Source of the DNA: Anaerolineales bacterium
Lineage (GTDB): Bacteria; Chloroflexota; Anaerolineae; 4572-78; J111
Length of the DNA: 64,000 nucleotides
Direction of reading: 5' to 3'
NCBI GenBank assembly: GCA_015075405.1
Contig: JABTUK010000002.1
Location: 1,240,001-1,304,000 of the forward strand
Shown: positions 1 through 9,235 of the stretch, one piece after another
How the letters are laid out: every line of letters begins with the position of its first letter
How positions within the stretch are numbered: the first letter of the stretch is position 1
Notes under the pieces: model-generated
Told to the model about the DNA's origin: nothing
What the model saw: only the letters and a program-made list of their open reading frames with translations
Databases searched by the model: none
Position numbers and translations under genes: made by a program

Positions 1-2144
1 GGCAGGTCGAGCGGGGTGGGCACGACGGCAGTCCGGCGTAGGTCAAAATCGTCGCTGGCCAGGCGGCTGATGGCCTCATTGTCGCCGGCAATCACCTCGA
101 TATTTCCCACAAACCAGGCGCGGGGAAAAGGGTCGCCCATTTCGAATATCTTGAGATCGCCCTCTTCAAAAACCAGGCGCAAACCGGCATCAGCGATGTT
201 GCGGCTGTCCACAATATAGCGCACGCTCAGCAATTGCCACAAACGCCAGGATGGCATTTGCCGCATAAAATTCTCCACCGAAGCCAATTGCAGTGGGGTA
301 TTGCCGGTCAAATCCTGCAAATTATAAACCGAGGCGGCGCTGTTGCCGCCAGGCAGGAGTCCGCCGCTGACGATACGGGTTGGAAGGTTGAAGGGCTTGT
401 CCTGAGCGAAGTCGAAGGGTTGGAAGGCTTGTCCTGAGCGAAGTCGAAGGGTTGGAAGGTTGGTTTGGAGGAATTGGACGATGCCGTTGGGGGTAAATGG
501 GGGTGGGTTGGTGGGTTTTTCGAGGTTGAAGCGCCAGTTGACGGTGAAGAGGTTGAAGGCCAACCAGAGGGCAAGCAGGGCCATGCCCCAGGGGCGACGC
601 AGCCAACCCCGCGAGCGGAGCAGGAGCAAAAGCAGCATGCCCCCCAGAATAATCAAGCCAAAAAGGTGATGCCACAAGACCCCATAAAAAAGGTTGACCT
701 CATCGCCACGGGCGGTGGCGGCAGCAGAACCATAAATAAAAAAGGCAGTCAAAGCCAGGGCGAGGGCGGCCACCCAGCGCAGACGGCGTTCAAAGCGGGT
801 AAAGGCAGAGCGAGCCAATTTGGGCAGTGGGCCGGTCAGAAAAAACGCCCCGTAACCGGTCAACACAGCGGCGCTAAAACTATAAATCAGAAACGCCCGT
901 TCCTGTTGGCGAACCGCTTCGAACCCCGGCATAAGCAGGTAAAAGAGGGGATACAAGAAAGTATTGCCGCCAAAAGCCAGCAGCAAGCTGACCAATCCGG
1001 CGCCGGCCCAGAAGAGAATAGGGGGCCGGGGGTCGGGCTGCCGAGCGCGGAGCGCCCGGCGTGGGGGCCGGATGGTCAGGGCCAGGGCAATTAAGACGAG
1101 GGAGACGATGCCCACATACTGCGGCGAGCCGCCGAAAAAGCCGGGGTAGAGGATAGCGATAAACTCGTTGAGGGGCAGCCCGGCGGAGACGGCCTGATAG
1201 GAAAGGTCGGCCCGGAGGGAGTGAGCAATAAATTCGCGGGTAGGCAGGAGTTGAGCGGCGGCGAGGCAGACGCCCAGGACGATCATAAGGATGAAGGATG
1301 AAGGATGAAGGATGAAAGTTAATTTAGTTTGCGCCGTACGTTGACTCATGAATTCGTTGAAGGTTATGAAAAGGGTATAGGCCAAGCTGAGATAGAAGAT
1401 ATATAAAACGGTTTGAGGATGGCCGGCCAGGAGGGCCATAGCAAAGGCGAGTGCGCCCCAGTAGGGAGCAAGGGTGCGGGGGAGCAAGGGTGCGGGGGAG
1501 ATATTTTTATGAGTTATCGCTTGTTTTTGGTCAAAGGTCGGCGGTCGCGCAGCCGCGCTGATGGCCCACATGACCCAGGGCAGCCAGGCGCTGGTTTCTA
1601 AAATGGTGAGTTGCTGCACCGGGAAGCCGGTGAGGTAGCCGCCATAGGTAAAAGCCAGCGAGGCCATCAGTCCGCCGAAGCGGACGCGGCGGGGTGAGGC
1701 GAGGAGGGGGTGAGGCGAGGAGGCGAGGAGGTATGAGCGAATGAAGAGGTAGGTTCCAACGGCAGCCAGGGAGAAGTGAGCAATCGCTTGTAATTCCAAG
1801 GCCCATAAGGGAAAACCGAGGCCGGTCCAACCCAAGATGAGACTTTGCAGGAGGTGGGGCGGGTACAAGGCCCCGGATTGAATATCGGCCAGGGCGGGCT
1901 GGCCACCAAAGAGGTAGGGGTTCCAGAGGGGTATCTGGCCGCGCACCCATGCTTGGGCGGCAAAGGCACGCAAGGGATAGTATTGTTCGGTAAAGTCACC
2001 GGCAGCGATAGCCATCCGGTCGGCGGGGTTGGGGGTGAGGAGCCGCCAGAAGAAGAGGCAGGGCAGAAGGGCTAAGATGATGATGAGGAGAAGGTCAGGC
2101 CAGTTTGAGGTTTGGATTTTGGGTTTTATTAAATGGGAGGCCAA
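1..2144 (-). CDS. YfhO-like polytopic membrane protein, 3' end outside the window
   Basis: An open reading frame runs without a stop from about 2144 off the left edge (at least 714 codons). The N-terminal part has a hydrophobic helix (PDLLLIIILALLPCLFFW), then an extracytoplasmic stretch with EQYYPLRAFAAQAW and IPLWNPYLFGGQP, the pattern of the YfhO family of GT-C-like membrane proteins implicated in glycosylation of cell-surface polymers. Many further helices follow, then a soluble part with SWRLWQLLSVRYIVDS, also typical. No ATG lies ahead of the first helix; TTG at 2144 is the most plausible start, 27 bases after the stop of the preceding gene, so it is the last visible gene of the operon. 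Repeat tracts at 396-450, 1287-1318 and 1692-1732 are translated in frame. The family call is by motif recall, not by search. Confidence 0.72.
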   Translation of the reverse strand, partial: MASHLIKPKIQTSNWPDLLLIIILALLPCLFFWRLLTPNPADRMAIAAGDFTEQYYPLRAFAAQAWVRGQIPLWNPYLFGGQPALADIQSGALYPPHLLQSLILGWTGLGFPLWALELQAIAHFSLAAVGTYLFIRSYLLASSPHPLLASPRRVRFGGLMASLAFTYGGYLTGFPVQQLTILETSAWLPWVMWAISAAARPPTFDQKQAITHKNISPAPLLPRTLAPYWGALAFAMALLAGHPQTVLYIFYLSLAYTLFITFNEFMSQRTAQTKLTFILHPSSFILMIVLGVCLAAAQLLPTREFIAHSLRADLSYQAVSAGLPLNEFIAILYPGFFGGSPQYVGIVSLVLIALALTIRPPRRALRARQPDPRPPILFWAGAGLVSLLLAFGGNTFLYPLFYLLMPGFEAVRQQERAFLIYSFSAAVLTGYGAFFLTGPLPKLARSAFTRFERRLRWVAALALALTAFFIYGSAAATARGDEVNLFYGVLWHHLFGLIILGGMLLLLLLRSRGWLRRPWGMALLALWLAFNLFTVNWRFNLEKPTNPPPFTPNGIVQFLQTNLPTLRLRSGQAFQPFDFAQDKPFNLPTRIVSGGLLPGGNSAASVYNLQDLTGNTPLQLASVENFMRQMPSWRLWQLLSVRYIVDSRNIADAGLRLVFEEGDLKIFEMGDPFPRAWFVGNIEVIAGDNEAISRLASDDFDLRRTAVVPTPLDL
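396..450. repeat. two copies of a dispersed TGTCCTGAGCGAAGTCGAAG element inside a coding region
   Basis: The core occurs at 396-418 and 428-450, separated by a short GGTTGGAAGG-type linker that also flanks the pair. Both copies are read through by the minus-strand YfhO-like gene, in two different frames (LRLRSGQA and FDFAQDK), without a stop. A third copy lies in the IS110 remnant at 18492-18512. Confidence 0.9.
1287..1318. repeat. 7-bp tandem tract, unit AAGGATG
   Basis: Four direct copies of AAGGATG end at an AAAG. The tract is read in frame by the YfhO-like gene as a short FILHPSSFIL-type peptide next to a membrane helix. Confidence 0.9.
1692..1732. repeat. 8-bp tandem tract, GAGGCGAG type
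   Basis: GGTGAGGCGAGGAGG repeats with octamer spacing and is read in frame in the YfhO-like gene as LLASSPHPLLASP, in a loop between predicted membrane helices. Confidence 0.8.
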
Positions 2145-2170
2145 AGTTTCTACCCAATTTAACAGGACAT

Positions 2171-4666
2171 TTATTGATGAGAGAGAACAACCTGCTGAGA
2201 CAACCTGAACTCATTGGCCGGATCAGAGGGCACAGCCAAACGCTGCCCCGTAGCCAGATCATACAAGCCAATGAACAGATTATAACGGCCAGCCGGGATA
2301 TTCTGGGTTGGTAAAATGATATGATCTACAATTATGTCGCCCCTATCCCATAAAGAAGTAGGATATAGTCCCCGGCCAGTGGGGCCATCTTTTTGGGCAA
2401 CGGTCTGTCCGGTTTCATTGCGTAGATGGATAAAGGTTGTCCAATCGGTTGGCGTTTGGGCCAGGCTTTCCCAATATAGGGTGAGTTCCCAACCATTTTG
2501 GGCTGGCAATAAGTCATAACCGTGGAATAAAATAAGAGGCGGCTGGCCTAATTTGATCGAAAGGGGGTATTGGGGTGAAATCTTATTTGTCCTTATCTCC
2601 GGCGGCGCTTCCCCAACTTTAACTGGGCCAATTCTCACACTATTTTGATTGATGGGTTGGCCATTTTGTAGCAGAGATAAGGGGGTAGCTGTGCGGTCGG
2701 CCTGGTTGTATAAGCCGATATCAATGGTGTAAATACCCGGAGGCGCATTAACAGCAACAGGCAGGTTAAACGTATCAACTACCACTTCGCCTGGCTGCCA
2801 TAAGACCGTATTAGCCGTTTCCTGGGGCCAGCGGTCATAACCACCCCAATTTTGCTGGTGTTGATCCAGCAAATGGTTAAATATCACATATGTTTGATCC
2901 AGACGAACCGCAGCCTGCCAATAGAGGGTTAGCGGGAAAGACTCGCCGGGATTGGCCCGTCGCGCCGGCAAATCATAGCCCAGTAAGACAAGTTTGTTAG
3001 CAAAGTTGGCTTCAACCGGCACACTGATAGGGGGAATCTCAGTAGTGTAGGGTTGGTTCTCGTAAGGCAAGCGATAAATCCGAATAAGTGGGCCGGGACT
3101 GACCCGTTGCAGGGTTTCGCCGGCAGGACCATAAAGTTCATCTAAGTAAAACCAGTTACTATAAGGGGAACGGCGATAAGGGTTAAACTCTTTAAGCAGA
3201 ATGGCTTTTTCGGCCAGTAATTTTAGCTGATTGAGGCGGATCTGCTCCGCCGCAGGCTTCTCGCGGATGCGGGCAAAAGTAAAATTGCTGACGGCAATTA
3301 GCTCGGTTTTGCGAGAAAGATAATAATTTTCCTGGCTACGGGCTGGGTCGGTTCTATCCAGGGTAATCACTTTATAGGGCCACGGTTGGCTCAAAAAAAC
3401 TGTTTCAGGCAAAATCGAGTAAGGCTCTTTAGCCACAACTGTATCTTCTGGAAAGTTTTCGATAAACCAGGTGGTGGCTAATTGTTGAGTGTTTGGCCGG
3501 GTTAGCAGGTAATCAAACCAGACCAAATTTACCAGTGATTGTCCCAGCAGGATAAACAGCGCCAAAGGCATCAGGATTGTTTGATGTTTTCGCCAGAATG
3601 ACCAACCCTCTGCTAACCGGCTCAACCCTAGAGTTACCAGCAACACCAACGGCGGCACAGCCGGCAGCAAGTAGCGAGCGGAAAACGCTTTTTGAGACCC
3701 CATGTAAGCAAAAAGAACCAGGGGGAAGATAAGTAGGATAACAGCTTCGGGTTTATATCTAATCAGGATATAACCCAGTACGGCTAACAACGCCGCCAGC
3801 ATGGTCCAGCCCATGCCCCACCCCAGAACATCCAGATAAAATTGCCAGCCGGTGGCCGGCCCCATGCGTACCCCACCAAACCCTTCTGCGCCGAATTGGG
3901 CCAGTTCTCCCAAACGGGTTAAAAATTGAGGCAACTGCCATAATAGCGGTAGCACTACTATTAAAAATGTGCCAGCCGCAGCCAGCAAGGCCCACCCTAG
4001 TGATAAGTGAAGTTTAGGCTTAAGCAAGGCAGGCCACGAAAGTTTATGCCCGGCAGCCAGAACATGGGCCACCAGTACAGGCAATATAACCAGCGCCGCC
4101 GTAAGTTTGGTTCCGGTAGTCAGGCCCACCATAGCCCCGGCAATGATATAACTTTTTTGATCTCGCTGCCAAAACAGCTTAAGGCAAAAATAGAGGGTCA
4201 ACAAAACCAAAAAGGTGACAAAGGTATCATTTACCGCAAAATGAGCCTCACGGGCCGGCAAAAACAGTCCAGCCATCAATGCTGCGGCCAACAGGCCCAT
4301 TTTAGGCCGGCCAAGTTTTTTGCCTAAAGGGTACATCAACGCTACGGTAAACAGGCTAAAGGCAACGCTCCACAACCGGGCGAATAAATAGGTATGACTC
4401 AGCAAAGTGAGCGTGGGTTCAAAGGGGGTTGCGGCAAACCAAAAAGCAAAAACAGCTATTAAGAAATAGGTGAACAGAGGCAAATTGACAAATCGTGTTT
4501 CCAGTTCTCCGGTGGTATGCCATGTCAGGGCTGTATCCACATATTGGTGTTCATCGGGGTGAAGGTTATAAGGCAAACCAAACCCAACCCCCCATAAACG
4601 TAGCCAGAAAGCCAAGCACAGGCAAAGGAGGAGCCAACCTCTCAAGTGAAAACCCATCACGCTCAA
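2171..4666 (-). CDS. GT-C (GT39/PMT_2-type) glycosyltransferase with two C-terminal sandwich-like modules
   Basis: This is an 831-residue integral membrane protein. The first helix (about 10-28) is followed by the Asp-Glu pair of the first extracytoplasmic loop (LHPDEHQYV, residues 38-39), the usual catalytic acidic motif of lipid-linked-sugar-dependent GT-C enzymes. About ten more hydrophobic segments follow to about residue 400. The soluble tail carries two copies of a module seen throughout this window, module B (LLGYDLPARR, then GGYDRWP and PGEVVVDTFNLPV) and module C (LTLYW, HLRNETGQTVAQKDGP, LYPTSLWDRGDIIVD). The start overlaps the stop of the methyltransferase upstream by four bases, indicating translational coupling. 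Unlike most paralogs here, it has no repeat tract. Substrate and acceptor cannot be read from the sequence. Confidence 0.85.
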   Translation of the reverse strand: MSVMGFHLRGWLLLCLCLAFWLRLWGVGFGLPYNLHPDEHQYVDTALTWHTTGELETRFVNLPLFTYFLIAVFAFWFAATPFEPTLTLLSHTYLFARLWSVAFSLFTVALMYPLGKKLGRPKMGLLAAALMAGLFLPAREAHFAVNDTFVTFLVLLTLYFCLKLFWQRDQKSYIIAGAMVGLTTGTKLTAALVILPVLVAHVLAAGHKLSWPALLKPKLHLSLGWALLAAAGTFLIVVLPLLWQLPQFLTRLGELAQFGAEGFGGVRMGPATGWQFYLDVLGWGMGWTMLAALLAVLGYILIRYKPEAVILLIFPLVLFAYMGSQKAFSARYLLPAVPPLVLLVTLGLSRLAEGWSFWRKHQTILMPLALFILLGQSLVNLVWFDYLLTRPNTQQLATTWFIENFPEDTVVAKEPYSILPETVFLSQPWPYKVITLDRTDPARSQENYYLSRKTELIAVSNFTFARIREKPAAEQIRLNQLKLLAEKAILLKEFNPYRRSPYSNWFYLDELYGPAGETLQRVSPGPLIRIYRLPYENQPYTTEIPPISVPVEANFANKLVLLGYDLPARRANPGESFPLTLYWQAAVRLDQTYVIFNHLLDQHQQNWGGYDRWPQETANTVLWQPGEVVVDTFNLPVAVNAPPGIYTIDIGLYNQADRTATPLSLLQNGQPINQNSVRIGPVKVGEAPPEIRTNKISPQYPLSIKLGQPPLILFHGYDLLPAQNGWELTLYWESLAQTPTDWTTFIHLRNETGQTVAQKDGPTGRGLYPTSLWDRGDIIVDHIILPTQNIPAGRYNLFIGLYDLATGQRLAVPSDPANEFRLSQQVVLSHQ

Positions 4667-5211
4667 AGTTTTTGAAAGACAAATAAGTTATTGAGGCCCC
4701 ATTGAAAACGCTGCCAATTTTGCAGCGCAAATCCCTGGCTTTCAAAAAGATGAGGCGTATCTTTGGCCTGATAGCCATGGTGCTCCTCTAAAGACATACC
4801 ATCGGCCAAACCCAATTTTATTAACCACTCTAACACCCGGTCTACTTCATTGCCGGGTACTGTCAACACCACCCTGCCCCCAGGACGAAGAACGCGCCCA
4901 ATCTCTCTAACCACAGCTTTATTGTTTTGCAGGTGTTCCAAAACAGCCAGAAGGGCTACAATATCAAAATAACAACTGGGAAAAGGCAAACCCTGAGTCA
5001 CATCGGAGATAAGTAATTGGCGCTGTACTTGCGAAATCAGTACATCAGGCAGAATACGGTCAACACCCACAGCGCGGGCTACCTTGTTTTGCACTCTGGC
5101 CAGAAATAAACCATCATAACAACCAATATCCAGCAACGTATCACCCGGCTGAACATAACTTTCGGCCATTTTACTGCGCCATCGCTGCAAGGCATAATCC
5201 ATCCAACGCAC
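4663..5211 (-). CDS. class I SAM-dependent methyltransferase
   Basis: This is a 182-residue protein with the Rossmann methyltransferase motifs: motif I LLDIGCYDG (about residues 27-35) for the S-adenosylmethionine loop, an acidic strand end (VGVD), QGLPFPSCYFDIVALLAVLEHL as motif II with the EHL signature of the Methyltransf_11 group, and VLRPGGRVVLTVPG. The start is GTG. It lies between a GT2 enzyme and a GT-C enzyme and overlaps the latter by four bases, so it probably methylates a sugar or lipid intermediate of the same surface-glycan pathway. That role is inferred from context only. Confidence 0.85.
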   Translation of the reverse strand: MRWMDYALQRWRSKMAESYVQPGDTLLDIGCYDGLFLARVQNKVARAVGVDRILPDVLISQVQRQLLISDVTQGLPFPSCYFDIVALLAVLEHLQNNKAVVREIGRVLRPGGRVVLTVPGNEVDRVLEWLIKLGLADGMSLEEHHGYQAKDTPHLFESQGFALQNWQRFQWGLNNLFVFQKL

Positions 5212-5260
5212 TCAACATCTCCCCAAGAGACCCGTTTCAATAATGCTGTAGGTCATCATG

Positions 5261-6493
5261 TTATGCTTGAATATTCAAACCCCGGCGGCTTAAACCAAGA
5301 ACACTTAAAAAAAAGCTCGAGAGAATAACCTGGCCCCCCAGGGTCAGGGAAACCACCGCCAGAATAACAAAGCGCAAGGTATAGGTCAAATCAGGGAGGG
5401 GACCAAATGAAAACATACTCCAGGTGAGAAAGCCGTAAACAGAACCGCCGGCCCCAATTAATATCAAAACTGCGCCTACAATCAAACCTACTTCCAGGGT
5501 GAGGTAACGAAACATTTTGGTCAGTTGAGGGTCATCGGGTAACAGGCCCTCAATCACCGCAAAAATTTTGGTAAACACGGCCAGAGTAATGGATTGGAAT
5601 CCCATCAGAACGGCCAGCCCGGCAAAGAGCAGAGTATGGACATCAAAAGTAACGTTTCCTATCATGCGTGGACCGGGTAAAAGCCACAACCCCACACCCA
5701 AGCCCAGGACCATTAATACAATGCCCGGATATAGAAATAGCCAACGCGGGCTGTAGAGCAGCATAAAACGTAAATGCCGCCAGCCATCACGCCAGGTGCG
5801 CAAATGGGGGGGACGAGAGCGTCCATCGGGCCAGAGGGTGATAGGAGTTTCCGTCATTTTGAGTTTAGCCAGGGCCGCCTTAATAACCATCTCACTGGCA
5901 AATTCCATACCATCGGTACGAAGATCGAGCGTGAGCATGGCCTGCCGGTCAAAGCCTCGCAGACCACAGTGGTAGTCACTTAAACCGCAATGAAACAGCA
6001 AATTACCCATACCTGTCAGCAAGGGATTACCTAACCAACGGTGCAAAAAAGGCATGGCCCCTGGTTTGATTTCTCCTCGTAAACGTGTTCCCATCACCAA
6101 ATCATAACCTACTTGCCATTTTTCAATAAAGGGGCGTAGCTCGGAAAAATCATAACTCTCATCAGAATCGCCCATAATAATAAATTTGCCCCGGGCGGCT
6201 TCGATGCCTGTTCGCAGGGCCGCACCATAGCCGCGTACAGGCACATGAACCACCCGTGCCCCGGCTGTAGCAGCAATCTCCGGTGAGCCATCGCTACTGC
6301 CGTTATCAGCTACCAAAATCTCGTAACGTAGACCAATTTTTTGACAACCCAAATGGGCTTTATGAATACAGGCAGCCAGTGTTTCTGCTTCATTTAAACA
6401 AGGCATCAACACAGTGATCTCTACCCCATCAGGCCCAGAATCTATCATTTCCTGGCGGTCAACTTGAGGTTGTATTTTTTCAAAAAGGCTCAT
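5261..6493 (-). CDS. family 2 glycosyltransferase, polyprenyl-phosphate hexose synthase type
   Basis: This is a 410-residue protein with a GT-A fold N-terminus: ITVLMPCLNEAETLAACI, ILVADNGSSDGSPEIA and the metal-binding MGDSDESYDF (around residue 107-116). A C-terminal half has four hydrophobic segments (LFLYPGIVLMVLGLGVGL onwards). Enzymes of this layout move a sugar from a nucleotide donor to undecaprenyl or dolichyl phosphate at the cytoplasmic face, which supplies GT-C transferases. Placed between GT-C genes in the same direction, it is the probable donor-making step of the cluster. The exact sugar is unknown. Confidence 0.88.
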   Translation of the reverse strand: MSLFEKIQPQVDRQEMIDSGPDGVEITVLMPCLNEAETLAACIHKAHLGCQKIGLRYEILVADNGSSDGSPEIAATAGARVVHVPVRGYGAALRTGIEAARGKFIIMGDSDESYDFSELRPFIEKWQVGYDLVMGTRLRGEIKPGAMPFLHRWLGNPLLTGMGNLLFHCGLSDYHCGLRGFDRQAMLTLDLRTDGMEFASEMVIKAALAKLKMTETPITLWPDGRSRPPHLRTWRDGWRHLRFMLLYSPRWLFLYPGIVLMVLGLGVGLWLLPGPRMIGNVTFDVHTLLFAGLAVLMGFQSITLAVFTKIFAVIEGLLPDDPQLTKMFRYLTLEVGLIVGAVLILIGAGGSVYGFLTWSMFSFGPLPDLTYTLRFVILAVVSLTLGGQVILSSFFLSVLGLSRRGLNIQA

Positions 6494-6511
6494 TTCGCGT
6501 TCCCGTATTTA

Positions 6512-9235
6512 CTATTCAATTACCTCTATTGGCCCGATGGTTATAGTGGTCACACTGCTCATTTGGCCGTTGACCACCAACGGCAAATTGACAGCGCTTT
6601 CACCGATGATTAAATAATAGCCTACATTTAAATAATATGGGCCGGGTGGCGCGTCGGCGGCCACCGGCACACTGTAGCCATCAATAACAACCTCGCCAGG
6701 GGACCAGAGAAGGGTACTATAATATTCCAGCGGGCGACGATCATAACCACCATGCAGAGTACCCTGGTTATCCAAAAAATGGTTAAATTGCATAAAATCA
6801 GCCTGGGGCGACCGGCCGGGCGGAGCCTGCCAATATAAGGTCAAAGGCAAAGCTTCACCGGCCTTAACCCAATTTTGGTCAAGCTTGTAACCCAAAAATT
6901 TCAACTGGTTGGCAAAGTTGGCCTCTTGCGGCGTAGAGATAGGGGGTATCTCAAAATTTCGCGGCCACCAGTTTTCTACAGTCAATACCGGCTCGGTGGT
7001 GGCAGCCCGACCCTCTGATTCCACCACTGCCTTCAGTTGATAAGGGCCACTGGGCCAGCGCGGACCAATGACAAAAGTAAATATATTGGCTTCAGCCTGA
7101 TTGGCCGGCCACTCTCGGCCCGTTTCATCAACCAAATAGAGATGTGTTACCGCATCCGGTTCAACAACAACAGAAATAGTAGCCGGGTAACGATAATTTG
7201 GGGGGTAGGTTGTTTCGGTTGGGCCATCAGTTTGCCAGAGAGCAAAAGCAAGTGGGTCAGAATCAGCCAGACTCATGCGTTCAGGCAAAACCAGGCGGGA
7301 AACCTCAGCCAGAGAAATTTCAGTCAGTTCAAGTGAAGTTGTCGAAACCTGACCCTGCCCCGATACAGGCAGGGGGCCGGCCTGACTTATAAGCTGCACC
7401 TGAACCTTGTAATCCCCCGCCGGCAGGTTGGGTAACGGCAGCGCCAGCCGATCAAAAACTACATCACCGGGGTCCCAGGCTAAGGTTGGCAAACGGCCCT
7501 GACCGTTGTACCCCAGCCAATGCGAAACAACCTGGCCCTGCCTATCGAGCAGGCTAACTTTCAATAAATAGTTCTCATTCATATAAGCCAGAGAACGCCA
7601 GGCCAATTGCAAACGCAGTTGTCCTGGCTCTGGCTGTGGCTCTATCTCATAGCTGACCAATTCAAGCGTCTCACCAAATTGGACTCTGGCCGGGCGAGAC
7701 AGCCATTCGGCGGCCTGGGGCAAGGTTCGCAAGGGTAATAACGGAGCAGCATAGGTATCCAGCCGATAGAGATGGGCAGCAGTCCAACCCACAAAGCCGA
7801 TAATCAGCAAACCAAATACCCAGCGCTGCCAGCGTGGCGGCACAACCGTGGCCACTCCCCACACTAACAAGCCTACAATTGCTGCGGCAGCAGGAATTAG
7901 AATATGCCGGCCCTGTGCTGTTTGCCCCAGCCGCCGGGATAAGGTAAAACGAATCAACGGCAGAATAAGAAAGATGGCAATATGACCGGCCATCAACAGC
8001 AGCCACTGCCGCGAGGCGGGACTCATACGCCAGAGACGCATCAATCCAAAAACAGCCCCCCCTATTAATAACCCAACTCCTATATAAATATAAGGATACC
8101 ACGGCACAAACCCGCCAATGCTGACCCCCCAAAAAGAGAGAAAAGTGATCCATCCCCACTCAGGAAATGTTCCTACATTGGTATTTTCCGGTAGACCGGT
8201 CAGGCCAATTTGTCCACCGCTCAGGAAATTACCCAGGCGGGCCAGGGTAACGTCGGTGCCGCCGGTGAAAAGGGGCCGCAATAATCCGGGGAGCACTCCC
8301 AATTCCTTGATTTCGTTCAGATACCAGAAATTCCAGCCAAACCACCAGCTTGAGGCCACTATGGCGCTTACTCCCACCAGGGCCAGCCGTTGTCCCCACC
8401 AGGGCCAGCTATATCCATGCCGCCGGGCCAGTAAAGCAAACACCACACTTACCTCCAGAGGCAGAACAACGGTGGTGTATTTGGCGGTAATAGATAACCC
8501 CAGGGTTAGGCCCAATACTCCATACAACCAGAGATTTTGAGGCTGCTTGAACAGGCGCGCCAGCAGCCAAAAATAGAGTGCAGCCAGGGCCGCTACCAAA
8601 GCATCTTCATTTAAGGCCGAGCCGACAAAAATAAATTGAGGAGTAAAAGCCAAGAGCGCCGCCGCCACAAAACCTAACCAGGGCTGCTCCGGGAAAATTT
8701 CCTGCATGGTAAAATAAACCAGGCACAGGGTAATCAGGCTAAAAAAGATCGAGAGCCACCGCCCCAGGTGCAAGGCCAAAATTGGGCCATAATAAGGCAT
8801 TACCTGATCTTCTGTGGGTAAATGCCAAACTTCGTCATCCTGCAAATCTATGGCCCGGTAACGAAAAGAATCCCAGAAGATTTTAAGGTGAGGCGGGCTG
8901 GATAAATCAAATCCAAGTAATTTCCCTAAGCCTACCACACTCAAATGATATAGAGCCGGCCAGTTAGCTTTGGGGCCAACCTCATCGCGCTCAGCATAGG
9001 TGATGGGCAGGCGCTCCCTGGCATTGATAAATTCAATATAATCGAGGTTAATGCCCTCGTCCGGCCCTTTGTTAAAAGGCATGACCTGGCTGAAAAAAAA
9101 GGCCAACCCTACATAAACCAACGCCAGCGCCATTAATCCCAAAAGATAACGCTGGCTGGTGGCAGATCGAGCCAGAGATAAACTCTGTTGAGAGGGCAAC
9201 TGCGGTTTCACCCTTTCTCTGATACGCTCGGTCAT
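6512..9235 (-). CDS. GT-C (GT39/PMT_2-type) glycosyltransferase with modules A and B
   Basis: This is a 907-residue membrane protein. After a short basic N-terminus and one helix comes FNKGPDEGINLDY, with the catalytic-type Asp-Glu at residues 59-60, followed by WPALYHLSVVGLG and about ten helices. The soluble tail starts near residue 530 and holds module A (WLGYNGQGRLPTLAWDPGD) and module B (EANFANQLKFLGYKL, GGYDRRP, SPGEVVIDGYSVPV). The final module C found in other paralogs is absent. The start overlaps the stop of the upstream paralog by four bases. It lacks all of the repeat tracts that interrupt its neighbours and so gives a clean reference for the family. Confidence 0.86.
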   Translation of the reverse strand: MTERIRERVKPQLPSQQSLSLARSATSQRYLLGLMALALVYVGLAFFFSQVMPFNKGPDEGINLDYIEFINARERLPITYAERDEVGPKANWPALYHLSVVGLGKLLGFDLSSPPHLKIFWDSFRYRAIDLQDDEVWHLPTEDQVMPYYGPILALHLGRWLSIFFSLITLCLVYFTMQEIFPEQPWLGFVAAALLAFTPQFIFVGSALNEDALVAALAALYFWLLARLFKQPQNLWLYGVLGLTLGLSITAKYTTVVLPLEVSVVFALLARRHGYSWPWWGQRLALVGVSAIVASSWWFGWNFWYLNEIKELGVLPGLLRPLFTGGTDVTLARLGNFLSGGQIGLTGLPENTNVGTFPEWGWITFLSFWGVSIGGFVPWYPYIYIGVGLLIGGAVFGLMRLWRMSPASRQWLLLMAGHIAIFLILPLIRFTLSRRLGQTAQGRHILIPAAAAIVGLLVWGVATVVPPRWQRWVFGLLIIGFVGWTAAHLYRLDTYAAPLLPLRTLPQAAEWLSRPARVQFGETLELVSYEIEPQPEPGQLRLQLAWRSLAYMNENYLLKVSLLDRQGQVVSHWLGYNGQGRLPTLAWDPGDVVFDRLALPLPNLPAGDYKVQVQLISQAGPLPVSGQGQVSTTSLELTEISLAEVSRLVLPERMSLADSDPLAFALWQTDGPTETTYPPNYRYPATISVVVEPDAVTHLYLVDETGREWPANQAEANIFTFVIGPRWPSGPYQLKAVVESEGRAATTEPVLTVENWWPRNFEIPPISTPQEANFANQLKFLGYKLDQNWVKAGEALPLTLYWQAPPGRSPQADFMQFNHFLDNQGTLHGGYDRRPLEYYSTLLWSPGEVVIDGYSVPVAADAPPGPYYLNVGYYLIIGESAVNLPLVVNGQMSSVTTITIGPIEVIE

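Noticed and set aside
308..675. Open frames of 88 and 117 codons on the minus strand
   Set aside because: They are other frames of the YfhO-like gene, opened by the repeat pair at 396-450. Only the frame with membrane helices continues through the region.
915..935. tRNA-like TTCGAACCCC motif
   Set aside because: It is inside the YfhO-like coding region and no cloverleaf arms flank it.
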